NCBI RefSeq assembly: GCF_012971725.1
Contig: NZ_CP048833.1
Coordinates: 3,720,001-3,784,000, forward strand
Source: Pseudomonas multiresinivorans
GTDB lineage: Bacteria; Pseudomonadota; Gammaproteobacteria; Pseudomonadales; Pseudomonadaceae
Direction of reading: 5' to 3'
Length of the DNA: 64,000 nucleotides
The notes beneath the pieces were generated by a model. It saw only the letters and a program-made list of their open reading frames with translations. It had not been told where the DNA came from and searched no databases. Made by a program: the position numbers and the translations under genes. Shown here piece by piece: positions 22,509 through 30,416 of this stretch (position 1 is the stretch's first letter; the number at the start of each line of letters is the position of its first letter).

Positions 22509-25220
22509 ATGACTGCACCGCAAACCACCGACCACAAACCGCAAGCCACCGACTGGTACCGCAAGAGCATCGAGCAGACCATGGCCGACCTGCAGACCAG
22601 CGCGGAAGGCCTTTCGCCAGACGACGCCGGCGCACGCCTGCTGCGCGTCGGTCCCAACGCGCTGCCGGCCAAGGACGTCGATCCCCTCTGGCTGCGTTTC
22701 GCCCGGCACTTCAACGACGTGCTGATCTACATCCTCCTGGCCGCCGCCGTGGCCACCGCGCTGATGGGCCACTGGACGGACACCATCGTCATCCTGCTGG
22801 TTGCGGTGATCAACGCCGGTATCGGCTTCTTCCAGGAGAACAAGGCGGAGAAATCCCTCGCCGCGCTGCGCGGCATGCTCAGCAGCACCGCCCACGTGGT
22901 GCGCAACGGCAAGAAGATCGAGATGGACGCCGCCCAGTTGGTACCCGGCGACATCGTCATCCTGCGCCCCGGCGACAAGATTCCCGCCGACGTGCGCCTG
23001 TTCGACGTGCACCACCTGCAGGTCGAGGAATCGATGCTCACCGGCGAATCCCTCACCGTCGGCAAGCAGGCCGGCGCGCTGGACAAGGAGGCGCTGCTGG
23101 CCGACCGCCTGAACCTCGGGTTCTCCGGCACCAACGTCAGCGCAGGCAACGCGCGCGGCGTGGTGATCGAGACCGGAGCGAACACCGAGCTGGGCCGCAT
23201 CAACAAGCTGATCGCCAACGTCGATGAAAGCGAAACCCCGCTGCTGCGGCAGATCGCCGAGCTGGGCAAGCGCATCTTCCAGCTGATCGTCGGCATGATG
23301 GTGGTGCTCTTCATCATCGGCTTCTTCTGGCATGACTATCCGTTCGGCGAGCTGCTGCTGTCGCTGATCAGCCTGGCCGTGGCCTCGGTGCCCGAGGGCC
23401 TGCCGGCCATCGTCTCGATCATCCTGTCCCTGGGCGTGCAACGCATGGCGCAGAACAAGGCGATCATCCGCAAGCTGCCGACCGTGGAAACCCTGGGCGC
23501 CATGAGCGTGATCTGCTCGGACAAGACCGGCACCCTGACCATGAACGAGATGACCGCGAAGAGCGTGCTGCTCGCCAACGGTCTCTACAGCGTCGGGGGC
23601 CAGAGCTACGAGCCCAAGGGCCGTATCACCTTCGGCAGTACCAGCGATGAACTCGACTGCTCGCAACACGGCTCGCTGGAAGCCTTCATCCGCGCGGTGG
23701 ACATCTGCAACGACAGCAGCCTGCAGCTCAATGAAGAAGGCCGCTGGGGCGTGGTCGGCGGGCCCACCGAGGGCGCGCTGAAGGTGCTGGCGCGCAAGGC
23801 GAACCTGCCGGAGGTCGAGTTCCAGAAGTTCGGCAAGATTCCCTTCGACTCCGCCTACAAGTACATGGCCCGCCGCTGCGACGTCGCCGGGCAGAGCCTG
23901 GTCTACCTCAAGGGCGCGCCGGACGTGCTGCTGCGCATGTGCAACCAGCAACTGGGCGCGAACGGCGCCGAGCCGCTGGACCGCGAGTACTGGGAGCGCG
24001 AGATGGGCTTCATCGCAGGCCAGGGCCTGCGCATGCTCGCCGCCGCCTACAAGCCGGTGCAGCCCGATGACGGCGTGATCGACCACGAGGATGTGCAGGA
24101 CGGCATGATCTTCCTCGGCGTCGCCGGCCTGCTCGACCCGCCGCGCCCGGAGGCCATCGAGGCCATCGCCCTGTGCAAGCGCGCCGGCATTCAGGTGAAG
24201 ATGATCACCGGCGACCACCCGGACACCGCCGTCGCCATCGCCGGCATGCTCGGCATGGGCAACGACCTGCGCGCCATGACCGGCCAGGAACTGGAGCAGG
24301 CCGATGATACGCAGCTGAAATCCCTCGCCCTGCAGTATTCGGTGTTCGCCCGCACCAGCCCCGAACACAAGCTGCGCCTGGTGCGCGCGCTGCAGGCCAA
24401 CGAGGAAGTGGTCGGCATGACCGGCGACGGGGTCAACGACGCCCCGGCGCTGAAGCAGGCCGACGTCGGTATCGCCATGGGCATCAAGGGCACCGAGGTG
24501 ACCAAGGAAGCCGCCGACATGGTGCTCACCGACGACAACTTCTCCACCATCGCCGGCGCCGTGCGCGAGGGCCGCCGGGTCTACGACAACCTGAAGAAGA
24601 CCGTGCTGTTCATCCTGCCGACCAACATGGCCCAGGGCCTGCTGATCGTCATGGCGATCCTTGCCGGCGCGGTGATCCCGCTGGCGCCGCTGCAGATCCT
24701 CTGGATGAACATGGCGACCTCCACCACCCTGTCCTTCGCCCTGGCCTTCGAGCCCGGCGAGCCGGGGATGATGCGCCGGCCGCCGCGCAACGCGAAGGAG
24801 TCGATCCTCAACGGCTTCGCCGTCTGGCGGGTGCTCTACGTCGGCGGCCTGCTCACCGCCGCGGCCTTCCTGCTGGAAGCCTGGCTGGTCAGCAACGGCC
24901 ACGATACCGACTACATCCGCACCATGATCCTGCACACGCTGGTCACCGCGCAGTGGGCGTACCTGTTCAACTGCCGCCTGCAGGAGGAGTTCTCGCTGAA
25001 CTGGGCGCTGCTGCGCAATGGCGCGCTGCTCACGGTGACCCTGGCGCTGATCCTGCTGCAGTGTTTCGTGATCTACGTGCCCTTCATGCAGACCGCCTTC
25101 CATACCGTCGCCCTGCCCTTCAGCGGCTGGCTGATCTCGCTGGGCATCGGCATCGCGGTGTTCTTCGCGGTGGAGTTGGAGAAGCTGGTGATCCGCCGCT
25201 GGAAAGCCTCGCGCGGCTGA
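22509..25220 (+). CDS. P2-like cation-transporting P-type ATPase with altered ion-site residues
   Basis: 903 residues. Membrane ion pump driven by ATP. Order: N-terminal cation-ATPase domain (about 15-85), helices M1-M2, actuator with LTGES (about 178-182), M4 PEGL (E296 in SVPEGLPAIVS), phosphorylation motif DKTGTLT with D338, KGAPD in the nucleotide domain, TGDGVND from T638, then six C-terminal helices. The layout matches SERCA/PacL. However, M5 reads PTNMAQGL where SERCA has the N-V-G-E motif, and M6 reads NMATS (N734-S738) where SERCA has NLVTD. Two Ca-coordinating carboxylates are thus Gln and Ser, so calcium transport is doubtful. A GGGAG site precedes ATG 22509. It ends at the terminator at 25262. 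Confidence 0.9.
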   Translation: MTAPQTTDHKPQATDWYRKSIEQTMADLQTSAEGLSPDDAGARLLRVGPNALPAKDVDPLWLRFARHFNDVLIYILLAAAVATALMGHWTDTIVILLVAVINAGIGFFQENKAEKSLAALRGMLSSTAHVVRNGKKIEMDAAQLVPGDIVILRPGDKIPADVRLFDVHHLQVEESMLTGESLTVGKQAGALDKEALLADRLNLGFSGTNVSAGNARGVVIETGANTELGRINKLIANVDESETPLLRQIAELGKRIFQLIVGMMVVLFIIGFFWHDYPFGELLLSLISLAVASVPEGLPAIVSIILSLGVQRMAQNKAIIRKLPTVETLGAMSVICSDKTGTLTMNEMTAKSVLLANGLYSVGGQSYEPKGRITFGSTSDELDCSQHGSLEAFIRAVDICNDSSLQLNEEGRWGVVGGPTEGALKVLARKANLPEVEFQKFGKIPFDSAYKYMARRCDVAGQSLVYLKGAPDVLLRMCNQQLGANGAEPLDREYWEREMGFIAGQGLRMLAAAYKPVQPDDGVIDHEDVQDGMIFLGVAGLLDPPRPEAIEAIALCKRAGIQVKMITGDHPDTAVAIAGMLGMGNDLRAMTGQELEQADDTQLKSLALQYSVFARTSPEHKLRLVRALQANEEVVGMTGDGVNDAPALKQADVGIAMGIKGTEVTKEAADMVLTDDNFSTIAGAVREGRRVYDNLKKTVLFILPTNMAQGLLIVMAILAGAVIPLAPLQILWMNMATSTTLSFALAFEPGEPGMMRRPPRNAKESILNGFAVWRVLYVGGLLTAAAFLLEAWLVSNGHDTDYIRTMILHTLVTAQWAYLFNCRLQEEFSLNWALLRNGALLTVTLALILLQCFVIYVPFMQTAFHTVALPFSGWLISLGIGIAVFFAVELEKLVIRRWKASRG

Positions 25221-25230
25221 AACGGCGCGC

Positions 25231-25602
25231 GCAGGAGCGAGCCTGCTCGCGAACCACCCTGAGCCCCTCTGCCACAGAGGGGCTTTTCTTTGGGGCCGCG
25301 GCTGGAGCCTCGCTCGTGGGAGCGGACTCGGTTCGCGATGATTGCGCCCAGCTCCCTGGTCGATTGGATCGGTGTTGGGTCGATCGCGGACGGAGTCCGC
25401 TCCTGCGCTCGGCCGTGCATCTGTAGGAGCGAGCTTGTTCGCGAACGAGTTTCCCGGTGACTCCGGCGCTGGGCGGTTCGCGAGCAAGCTCGCTCCTGCA
25501 GGAAGAGCCAGAGTGGCGGGTGCGAGGATCGATCGGCCGCCGTAGGAGCGAGCCCAGCGGCAAGCCCCGCCCGGATACCATGGCCGGCGGGCTCGCCCCT
25601 AC
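25231..25602. repeat. Cluster of REP elements of both main classes
   Basis: Single GCAGGAGCGAGCCTGCTCGC (25231-25254). GAGCGGAC-class pair at 25316-25405 with a degenerate left arm. GAGCGAGC-class pair at 25422-25500. A diverged unit at 25541-25602 whose arms read GTAGGAGCGAGCC and GGCTCGCCCCTAC. Confidence 0.8.
25262..25287 (+). terminator. Terminator of the P-type ATPase gene
   Basis: Perfect 10-bp stem AGCCCCTCTG/CAGAGGGGCT with a CCA loop (25262-25284), followed by TTT, C and TTT. It lies 41 bases after the stop codon. Confidence 0.8.
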
Positions 25603-25700
25603 AGTGCCACGCCTTGCCCTCCCCAGGTCCCCGGCCCTTTCCTGTCGCGGAAAGGAGGCGCACGCCGGGTGTTCCGATTGCTGCCAATAACCAGACTTGC

Positions 25701-25791
25701 GTAGGAGCGGACTCTGTCCGCGATCGACTCATCCCCGCTCCGACCAAACCCGACGCAGGGCGAAACCATCGCGGACAGAGCCCGCTCCTAC
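25701..25791. repeat. REP pair, GAGCGGAC class
   Basis: GTAGGAGCGGACTCTGTCCG is followed by an inverted partner CGGACAGAGCCCGCTCCTAC. It lies 26 bases after the end of the HlyD gene and may help end or stabilise the 16 kb bap transcript. Confidence 0.85.
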
Positions 25792-25816
25792 CTGGGCGAT
25801 CCGTGCCCGATAGCCG

Positions 25817-27007
25817 CTACATCAACCGCGCCTTCAGCAACGGCCGCAGCAGGTAGTTGAGCACGCTGCGCTTGCCGCTGAGGATGTCCACCTCGGCGAC
25901 CATGCCGGGAATGATCGGCAAGACCTCGCCATTGCGCTTGAGCTGGCTGCCATCGGTCTTGATCAGCACCTGGTAGTAGTACTCCTTGCCGTGCACGGTA
26001 TCTTCTTCGATCGTGTCGGCGCTGATCTGTTCCAGGGTGCCCTTGAGATCGCCGTAGATGCTGTAGTCATAGGCGGTGATCTTCACCTTGGCCGGCATGC
26101 CCGGCACCAGGAAGGCCACGTCACGCGGCTTGACCTTGGCTTCCACCAGCAGCCGCTCTTCCACCGGGATCACTTCCATGATCGGCTCGCCCGGCTGCAC
26201 TACGCCGCCGCGGGTGCTGATCAGCACAGTGTTCACCCGCCCGCGCACCGGCGAGAGGATTTCCGTGCGGCGCAACTGGTCCTTGCGTTGCTGGACGATG
26301 GGTTCAATCTGCGCCAGCTGGGCCTTCTTCTCCTGGCGTTCGGTGTAGGCGTCCTGGAAGTAGCTGTTCTTCAGCTCGGTGAGCTTGCCACTCAGGGTGG
26401 CGATGTCCTGGCTCAGTTTGAGTGCTTCCATCTGGCTCACCGCGCGGCGCTCCACCAACGGTTGCACCAGCGCCAGCTGGCTCTGCGCCAGGCGGATCTG
26501 TTTCTGCAGCGAGCGGGAGTTCTCCTCCAGCTTGTCGCGGCGCGACTTGAACAGCTCACGTTCGGAGCGTGCCACCGGGCCGTCGGCAGGCATGCCATCG
26601 GGGAAGACGATGTGGTCCTGGCCCATCACCTCGGCGTCCAGCCGGGCGATCGCAGCGCCGAGCACCTCGGCCTGGTTGGCCGCCTCCTGCCAGGAGGTCT
26701 CGAAGTGCGTGCGGTCCAGGCGTACCAGCGGCTGGCCGACCTGCACCAACTCGCCCTCCTGCACCAGCAGGCGATCGAGGATGCCGCCCTCCAGGCTCTG
26801 GATCTTCTGCATGCGGCTGAAGGGCACCACGCGGCCGTCACCGCGGGTCACTTCGTCCAGCTCGGCCCAGGCCGCCCAGGCAATGGCGGCGATCAGGCTC
26901 AGCAACAGAGCCCAGAGCAACGGCCGCGATACCGGGTGGCTGGCGGCCAGCAACGGGTCCTGCAGCTCTCGGCGCAGGCGTTCGGCGGCGCGGGATTCAC
27001 TGGCCAT
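25817..27007 (-). CDS. bapD: HlyD/LapC-type adaptor of the BapA type I secretion system
   Basis: 396 residues. Periplasmic adaptor joining the ABC transporter to the TolC-like channel. One membrane helix at about 27-48 (PLLWALLLSLIAAIAWAAWAEL), then the lipoyl half VTRGDGRVVPFSRMQKIQSLEGGIL, a long coiled coil (about 110-250), the second lipoyl half EILSPVRGRVNTVLISTRGGVVQPGEPIMEVIP, and the C-terminal barrel ending GKRSVLNYLLRPLLKARLM, a strong HlyD-family signature. AAGGAG lies 6 bases before ATG 27007. The start overlaps the end of the ABC gene by 11 bases. Symbol given by order: P. aeruginosa PA1877 (bapD) holds this place. Confidence 0.93.
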   Translation of the reverse strand: MASESRAAERLRRELQDPLLAASHPVSRPLLWALLLSLIAAIAWAAWAELDEVTRGDGRVVPFSRMQKIQSLEGGILDRLLVQEGELVQVGQPLVRLDRTHFETSWQEAANQAEVLGAAIARLDAEVMGQDHIVFPDGMPADGPVARSERELFKSRRDKLEENSRSLQKQIRLAQSQLALVQPLVERRAVSQMEALKLSQDIATLSGKLTELKNSYFQDAYTERQEKKAQLAQIEPIVQQRKDQLRRTEILSPVRGRVNTVLISTRGGVVQPGEPIMEVIPVEERLLVEAKVKPRDVAFLVPGMPAKVKITAYDYSIYGDLKGTLEQISADTIEEDTVHGKEYYYQVLIKTDGSQLKRNGEVLPIIPGMVAEVDILSGKRSVLNYLLRPLLKARLM

Positions 27008-29156
27008 GGACGGCTCCTTCCTGTCCGGGGATATGCACGGTGCGGTCCTTGACGATCTGGTCCAGGGTGCCATCCATGACCACCTTGCCCTGGCTGAGCA
27101 CCACGGCGCGGGTCGCCACGGCGAGCATGGTCTTCTTGTGTGTGGTCATCACCAGCGTGCGACCTTCCAGCCAGCGCTGCAGGTAGCCGATGACGTGCAG
27201 TTCGGTGCTCTGGTCGAAGCTCGCGGTGGGCTCGTCGAGCAGCACCACGGGCGGGTCCTGCAACAGCACCCGGGCCAGACCCACGGCCTGGCGCTGGCCG
27301 CCTGAGAGGCTGCCGTTGCCCAGCAGCGGCAGGTCCAGCCCCAGCGGATGGGAGCGGATGAAATCGCCCAGGCCGACACCGTCCAGCGCCTCGAACATTT
27401 CCTCGTCGCTGATTGCGGCGCCCTCCAGGTTGAGGTTGTCGCGCAAGGTGCCGTAGAACAGCGCCACATCCTGCGGCAGATAGCCGACGTGGCGGCGCCG
27501 GTCGGATGGATCGATCTGCGCAATGGCCACATCGTCCAGCAGCAGGCGGCCGGAGTCCGCGTCGTAGAGCCCGGCCAGCAGGCGCAGGAGGGTGGACTTG
27601 CCCGCACCGTTGCCGCCCAGCAGCGCGATGCGTTCGCCGGGGCGGATTTCCAGTGCGGCGATGTCCACCGCCGGCGGGTTCTCGCCGTGGGCCAGCTTGA
27701 GGGCTTCCAGGCGGTAGTGCCCGGCCAGGCGCTCCTTGCGCACGAAACGCTTGTCCTGCGGGCGCTCCATCGGTGCCTGCATCAACTGGTCGAGCCCTTC
27801 CATGGCCACCCTGGTGTGCTGCCAGCGGCCTAGGATGCCGGCAGCCTGGGAGAGCGGCGCCACTGCGCGGGACGCCAGGATCGAACAGGCCACCAGCGCC
27901 CCGACGCTCAGCTCGCCCGCACTGATGCGGTACACGCCCAATACCACGACGCCCACGTAGCACAGCTGCTGCACGATGCTTGCGCCGTAGGACAGCGCCG
28001 TGGTCAGCGTATGGGTGCGCATGGCGTTGCCGGCCAGTTGCGCGGTGAGCGTTTCCCAGAGGTGCAGGCAACGGCCTTCGGCACGGGTGGCCTTGACCGA
28101 TTCGAGGTTCTCGATGGATTCGAGGAGGATGCCGTTCTTCACCGCGCCCTCGCGCAGGTTCTCCCGCGACAACCGCGCCAGCAGGCCCTGGCAGAACAGC
28201 CCCGGTAACAGCATCAGCAGTGCCGCCACTGCCGGCACCCAGACCAGGTGTCCGCCGATCAGCGCGATGATCAGCAGGAACAACAGCACGAAAGGCAGGT
28301 CGCTGATCATCGCCGCGCTGGAAGCAGTGAAGAACTCGCGCACACCCTCGAACTCTCGCACCTGCGTGCTGAACGCCCCCACCGAACCGGGCTTGGCGGC
28401 CAGCCGGGTATTCAGCACGCGCTCGAACAGCAGGGTCGAGAGCTGCAGGTCGATGCGCTTGCCCATGGTGGTCAGCAGGTGGCCGCGCAGGGCGCGGATC
28501 ACCCCCTCCAGCACGATCGCCAGGCCCACGCCGGTGGCGAGGATCCACAGCGTGTCCATGGCCGCGTTGGGTACCACGCGGTCATACACCTGCATGGCGA
28601 AGAGCGCCGAAGCAATCGCCAGCAGGTTCGCCATCATCGCCGCCATGGCCACTTCGAAATAGGAGCGCCATAGCCTCCGCAGCGGGCCGAAGAACCAGTG
28701 GTCCGGCTCGCGCCTGGCAAAATCGCCGACGCGCCCGTCCGCGCGATAGCGGCACTTGGCGAAGATCGCCACGCCGCTGTAGCGATGCTGCAACTCGGCC
28801 AGGGCTATCCGCTCGACCCCGCCATCGCTGTGCGGCACCAGTACGCTCGCGGTTTCGCCATCAAGCTCGCAGAGCACCAGGGTGCCGCCGTCCTCCAGGA
28901 GCAGCAGCGCCGGGAGCAGGTAGCTGTCCATTTTCGCCAGGGCCAGGCGCTCGACCCGCGCGATGATGTCCGCCCGGCGCAGCGCTCGGGGTACGAAACG
29001 CAGCGGCAGATGCCCCTGGTGCAGCGGCATGCCCTCCCCCAGTTCGGCCACGCCCAGCGGCCTGCCCAGCTGGTGACAGAGCAGCGAAAGCCCCTGGCGT
29101 AGCGGATCGGCTTCGGCCTCGTGTTGCGCCAGCAGTACCACGTTATCGGCGTTCAT
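26997..29156 (-). CDS. bapC: LapB-type ABC transporter of the BapA type I secretion system
   Basis: 719 residues. Inner-membrane ATPase that exports the adhesin in one step. Residues 1-130 are a C39-peptidase-like domain without the catalytic Cys (starts MNADNVVLLAQHEAEADPLRQGLSLLCHQLGRP), as in transporters of RTX adhesins, where it docks substrate. Six helices follow (about 165-440). The nucleotide domain has Walker A GGNGAGKST, the Q-loop PQDVALFYG, signature LSGGQ, Walker B VVLLDEPTA and the switch His in TTHKKTM. The ATG at 29156 overlaps the TolC gene stop by one base (TGATG). Order matches PA1876. Confidence 0.95.
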   Translation of the reverse strand: MNADNVVLLAQHEAEADPLRQGLSLLCHQLGRPLGVAELGEGMPLHQGHLPLRFVPRALRRADIIARVERLALAKMDSYLLPALLLLEDGGTLVLCELDGETASVLVPHSDGGVERIALAELQHRYSGVAIFAKCRYRADGRVGDFARREPDHWFFGPLRRLWRSYFEVAMAAMMANLLAIASALFAMQVYDRVVPNAAMDTLWILATGVGLAIVLEGVIRALRGHLLTTMGKRIDLQLSTLLFERVLNTRLAAKPGSVGAFSTQVREFEGVREFFTASSAAMISDLPFVLLFLLIIALIGGHLVWVPAVAALLMLLPGLFCQGLLARLSRENLREGAVKNGILLESIENLESVKATRAEGRCLHLWETLTAQLAGNAMRTHTLTTALSYGASIVQQLCYVGVVVLGVYRISAGELSVGALVACSILASRAVAPLSQAAGILGRWQHTRVAMEGLDQLMQAPMERPQDKRFVRKERLAGHYRLEALKLAHGENPPAVDIAALEIRPGERIALLGGNGAGKSTLLRLLAGLYDADSGRLLLDDVAIAQIDPSDRRRHVGYLPQDVALFYGTLRDNLNLEGAAISDEEMFEALDGVGLGDFIRSHPLGLDLPLLGNGSLSGGQRQAVGLARVLLQDPPVVLLDEPTASFDQSTELHVIGYLQRWLEGRTLVMTTHKKTMLAVATRAVVLSQGKVVMDGTLDQIVKDRTVHIPGQEGAVHGQ

Positions 29157-30400
29157 CAGGATGCTCCCGGAGCCAGGTGGTTTTCCAGCAGCGGCCCGAG
29201 CAGGCCGATCTGCGCGGCGGCGCGATACTCCACGCGCTTGCGCTCGAAGCGCAGGTTGGCGAGCTGGCGCTCGGCCTCGAAGCGCTCGCGCTGCACGTTG
29301 AGCAGGTCGATCACGTCGCGCCGGCCGACCTCGAACTGGTCGCGGTAGACACCGCTGACCTGGTCCGACTCGTGCACCTGCTGCACCAGTGAATCCTGCC
29401 GCCAGCGCAGAGTGTCGTCGGTGTCGAACAGGGTCAGCAGCTTGCGCTTGATGTCGCGCTGCATCGCGTCACGCGTCCAGCGGGTGGACTCCAGGTGCTG
29501 CTGGGCGGCGGTGGGCCGGCGGAAGTTGGAGAGGCCTTCGAAGGTGTCCATGCGCAGGCGCAGCGAGACCACCGAGTCGTTCTCCAGGTGCCCGCCGATC
29601 TCCCGGCGCAGGGAAGACGCCTCAAGGTTCACCTGCGGCAACAGCGAGGCCTTGCTTTCGCGCAGCTTGGCTTCGGCCACCTCGGCATCTTCGGCGGCCT
29701 TGCGGTACAGCGGGCTGTCGACAATCAGCCGGTTCATGTCGGTGCCGACCAGGTAGCGTTGCATGGACAGTGGCTCCGGTTCGGCGAGATCGGCCGGCGG
29801 CCTGCCGACCAGCACCTCGTACTGGTTGCGGGCGTCCTGCAGGGCGCCCTTCTCCAGGGACAACTGCTCCTGCGCGCGGGACAGTTCCAGATTGGCGCGA
29901 TCCAGCTCGCTGCGGTCGGAGTAGCCGTCGCCGCCACGTGCCCGGGTCATCTCGCGGATGTCGCCCAGGCGCTGGATATGCTCGCGCACCGTGTCGATCC
30001 GGGCCTGGGCCGCGAGCACATCGAGGTAGGTCTCGACTATGTCCAGCGCCGCATCCTCGCGGCTCACCAGCGCACTCTCGTCGAGCTGGCGGTGGGTGGC
30101 CCTGGCGCTGTCCACCTTGCTCTTCATCCTGCCCCAGTCGTAGAGCATCTGGGACGCGGTGAGGTCGTAGACCACCTCGCCGAAGTCGAACTCGTTGGGC
30201 CCGCCGGACATGCTCACCTGCGGGTAATAGCCGCCCTTGCTGATCTCCACATCGGTCTTGCCGCGCTCCGCTTCGGCCACTGCGGCGCGGACTTCGGGAT
30301 GGATGGCGAGGCCGGCGCGCACGGCCTCTTCCAGTGTCTGCCCCTGGCCTGCCGCGCTCGCCAGCAGCAGGCCATACAACCAGGCGTTGCGTAATGTCAT
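29156..30400 (-). CDS. bapB: TolC-family outer-membrane channel of the BapA type I secretion system
   Basis: 414 residues. Trimeric outer-membrane and periplasmic channel for the adhesin. Signal peptide at about 1-21 (MTLRNAWLYGLLLASAAGQG). Two TolC repeats follow: TLEEAVRAGLAIHPEVRAAVAE with SQMLYDWG in the first, and LYRKAAEDAEVAEAKLRESKASLLPQVNLEAS in the second. RDVIDLLNVQRERFEAERQLANLRFERKRVEYR closes the helical barrel. ATG 30400 is 17 bases after the adhesin stop; the frame is open upstream within the adhesin gene but carries no family sequence. Corresponds by order to PA1875. Confidence 0.92.
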   Translation of the reverse strand: MTLRNAWLYGLLLASAAGQGQTLEEAVRAGLAIHPEVRAAVAEAERGKTDVEISKGGYYPQVSMSGGPNEFDFGEVVYDLTASQMLYDWGRMKSKVDSARATHRQLDESALVSREDAALDIVETYLDVLAAQARIDTVREHIQRLGDIREMTRARGGDGYSDRSELDRANLELSRAQEQLSLEKGALQDARNQYEVLVGRPPADLAEPEPLSMQRYLVGTDMNRLIVDSPLYRKAAEDAEVAEAKLRESKASLLPQVNLEASSLRREIGGHLENDSVVSLRLRMDTFEGLSNFRRPTAAQQHLESTRWTRDAMQRDIKRKLLTLFDTDDTLRWRQDSLVQQVHESDQVSGVYRDQFEVGRRDVIDLLNVQRERFEAERQLANLRFERKRVEYRAAAQIGLLGPLLENHLAPGAS

Positions 30401-30416
30401 GCAGTACTTTCCTTGT

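Larger units (their letters stand above)
25221..25816. other. REP-rich gap between the P-type ATPase and the bap operon end
   Basis: About 596 bases between two convergent transcripts. It holds a terminator (25262-25287), a single REP (25231-25254) and four REP pairs (25316-25405, 25422-25500, 25541-25602, 25701-25791). No gene is supported; the ORFs here are REP shadows. Confidence 0.75.

Noticed and set aside
22389..25487. 1032-codon minus-strand frame over the P-type ATPase
   Set aside because: Antisense shadow of a GC-rich gene; the plus-strand frame has all ATPase motifs.
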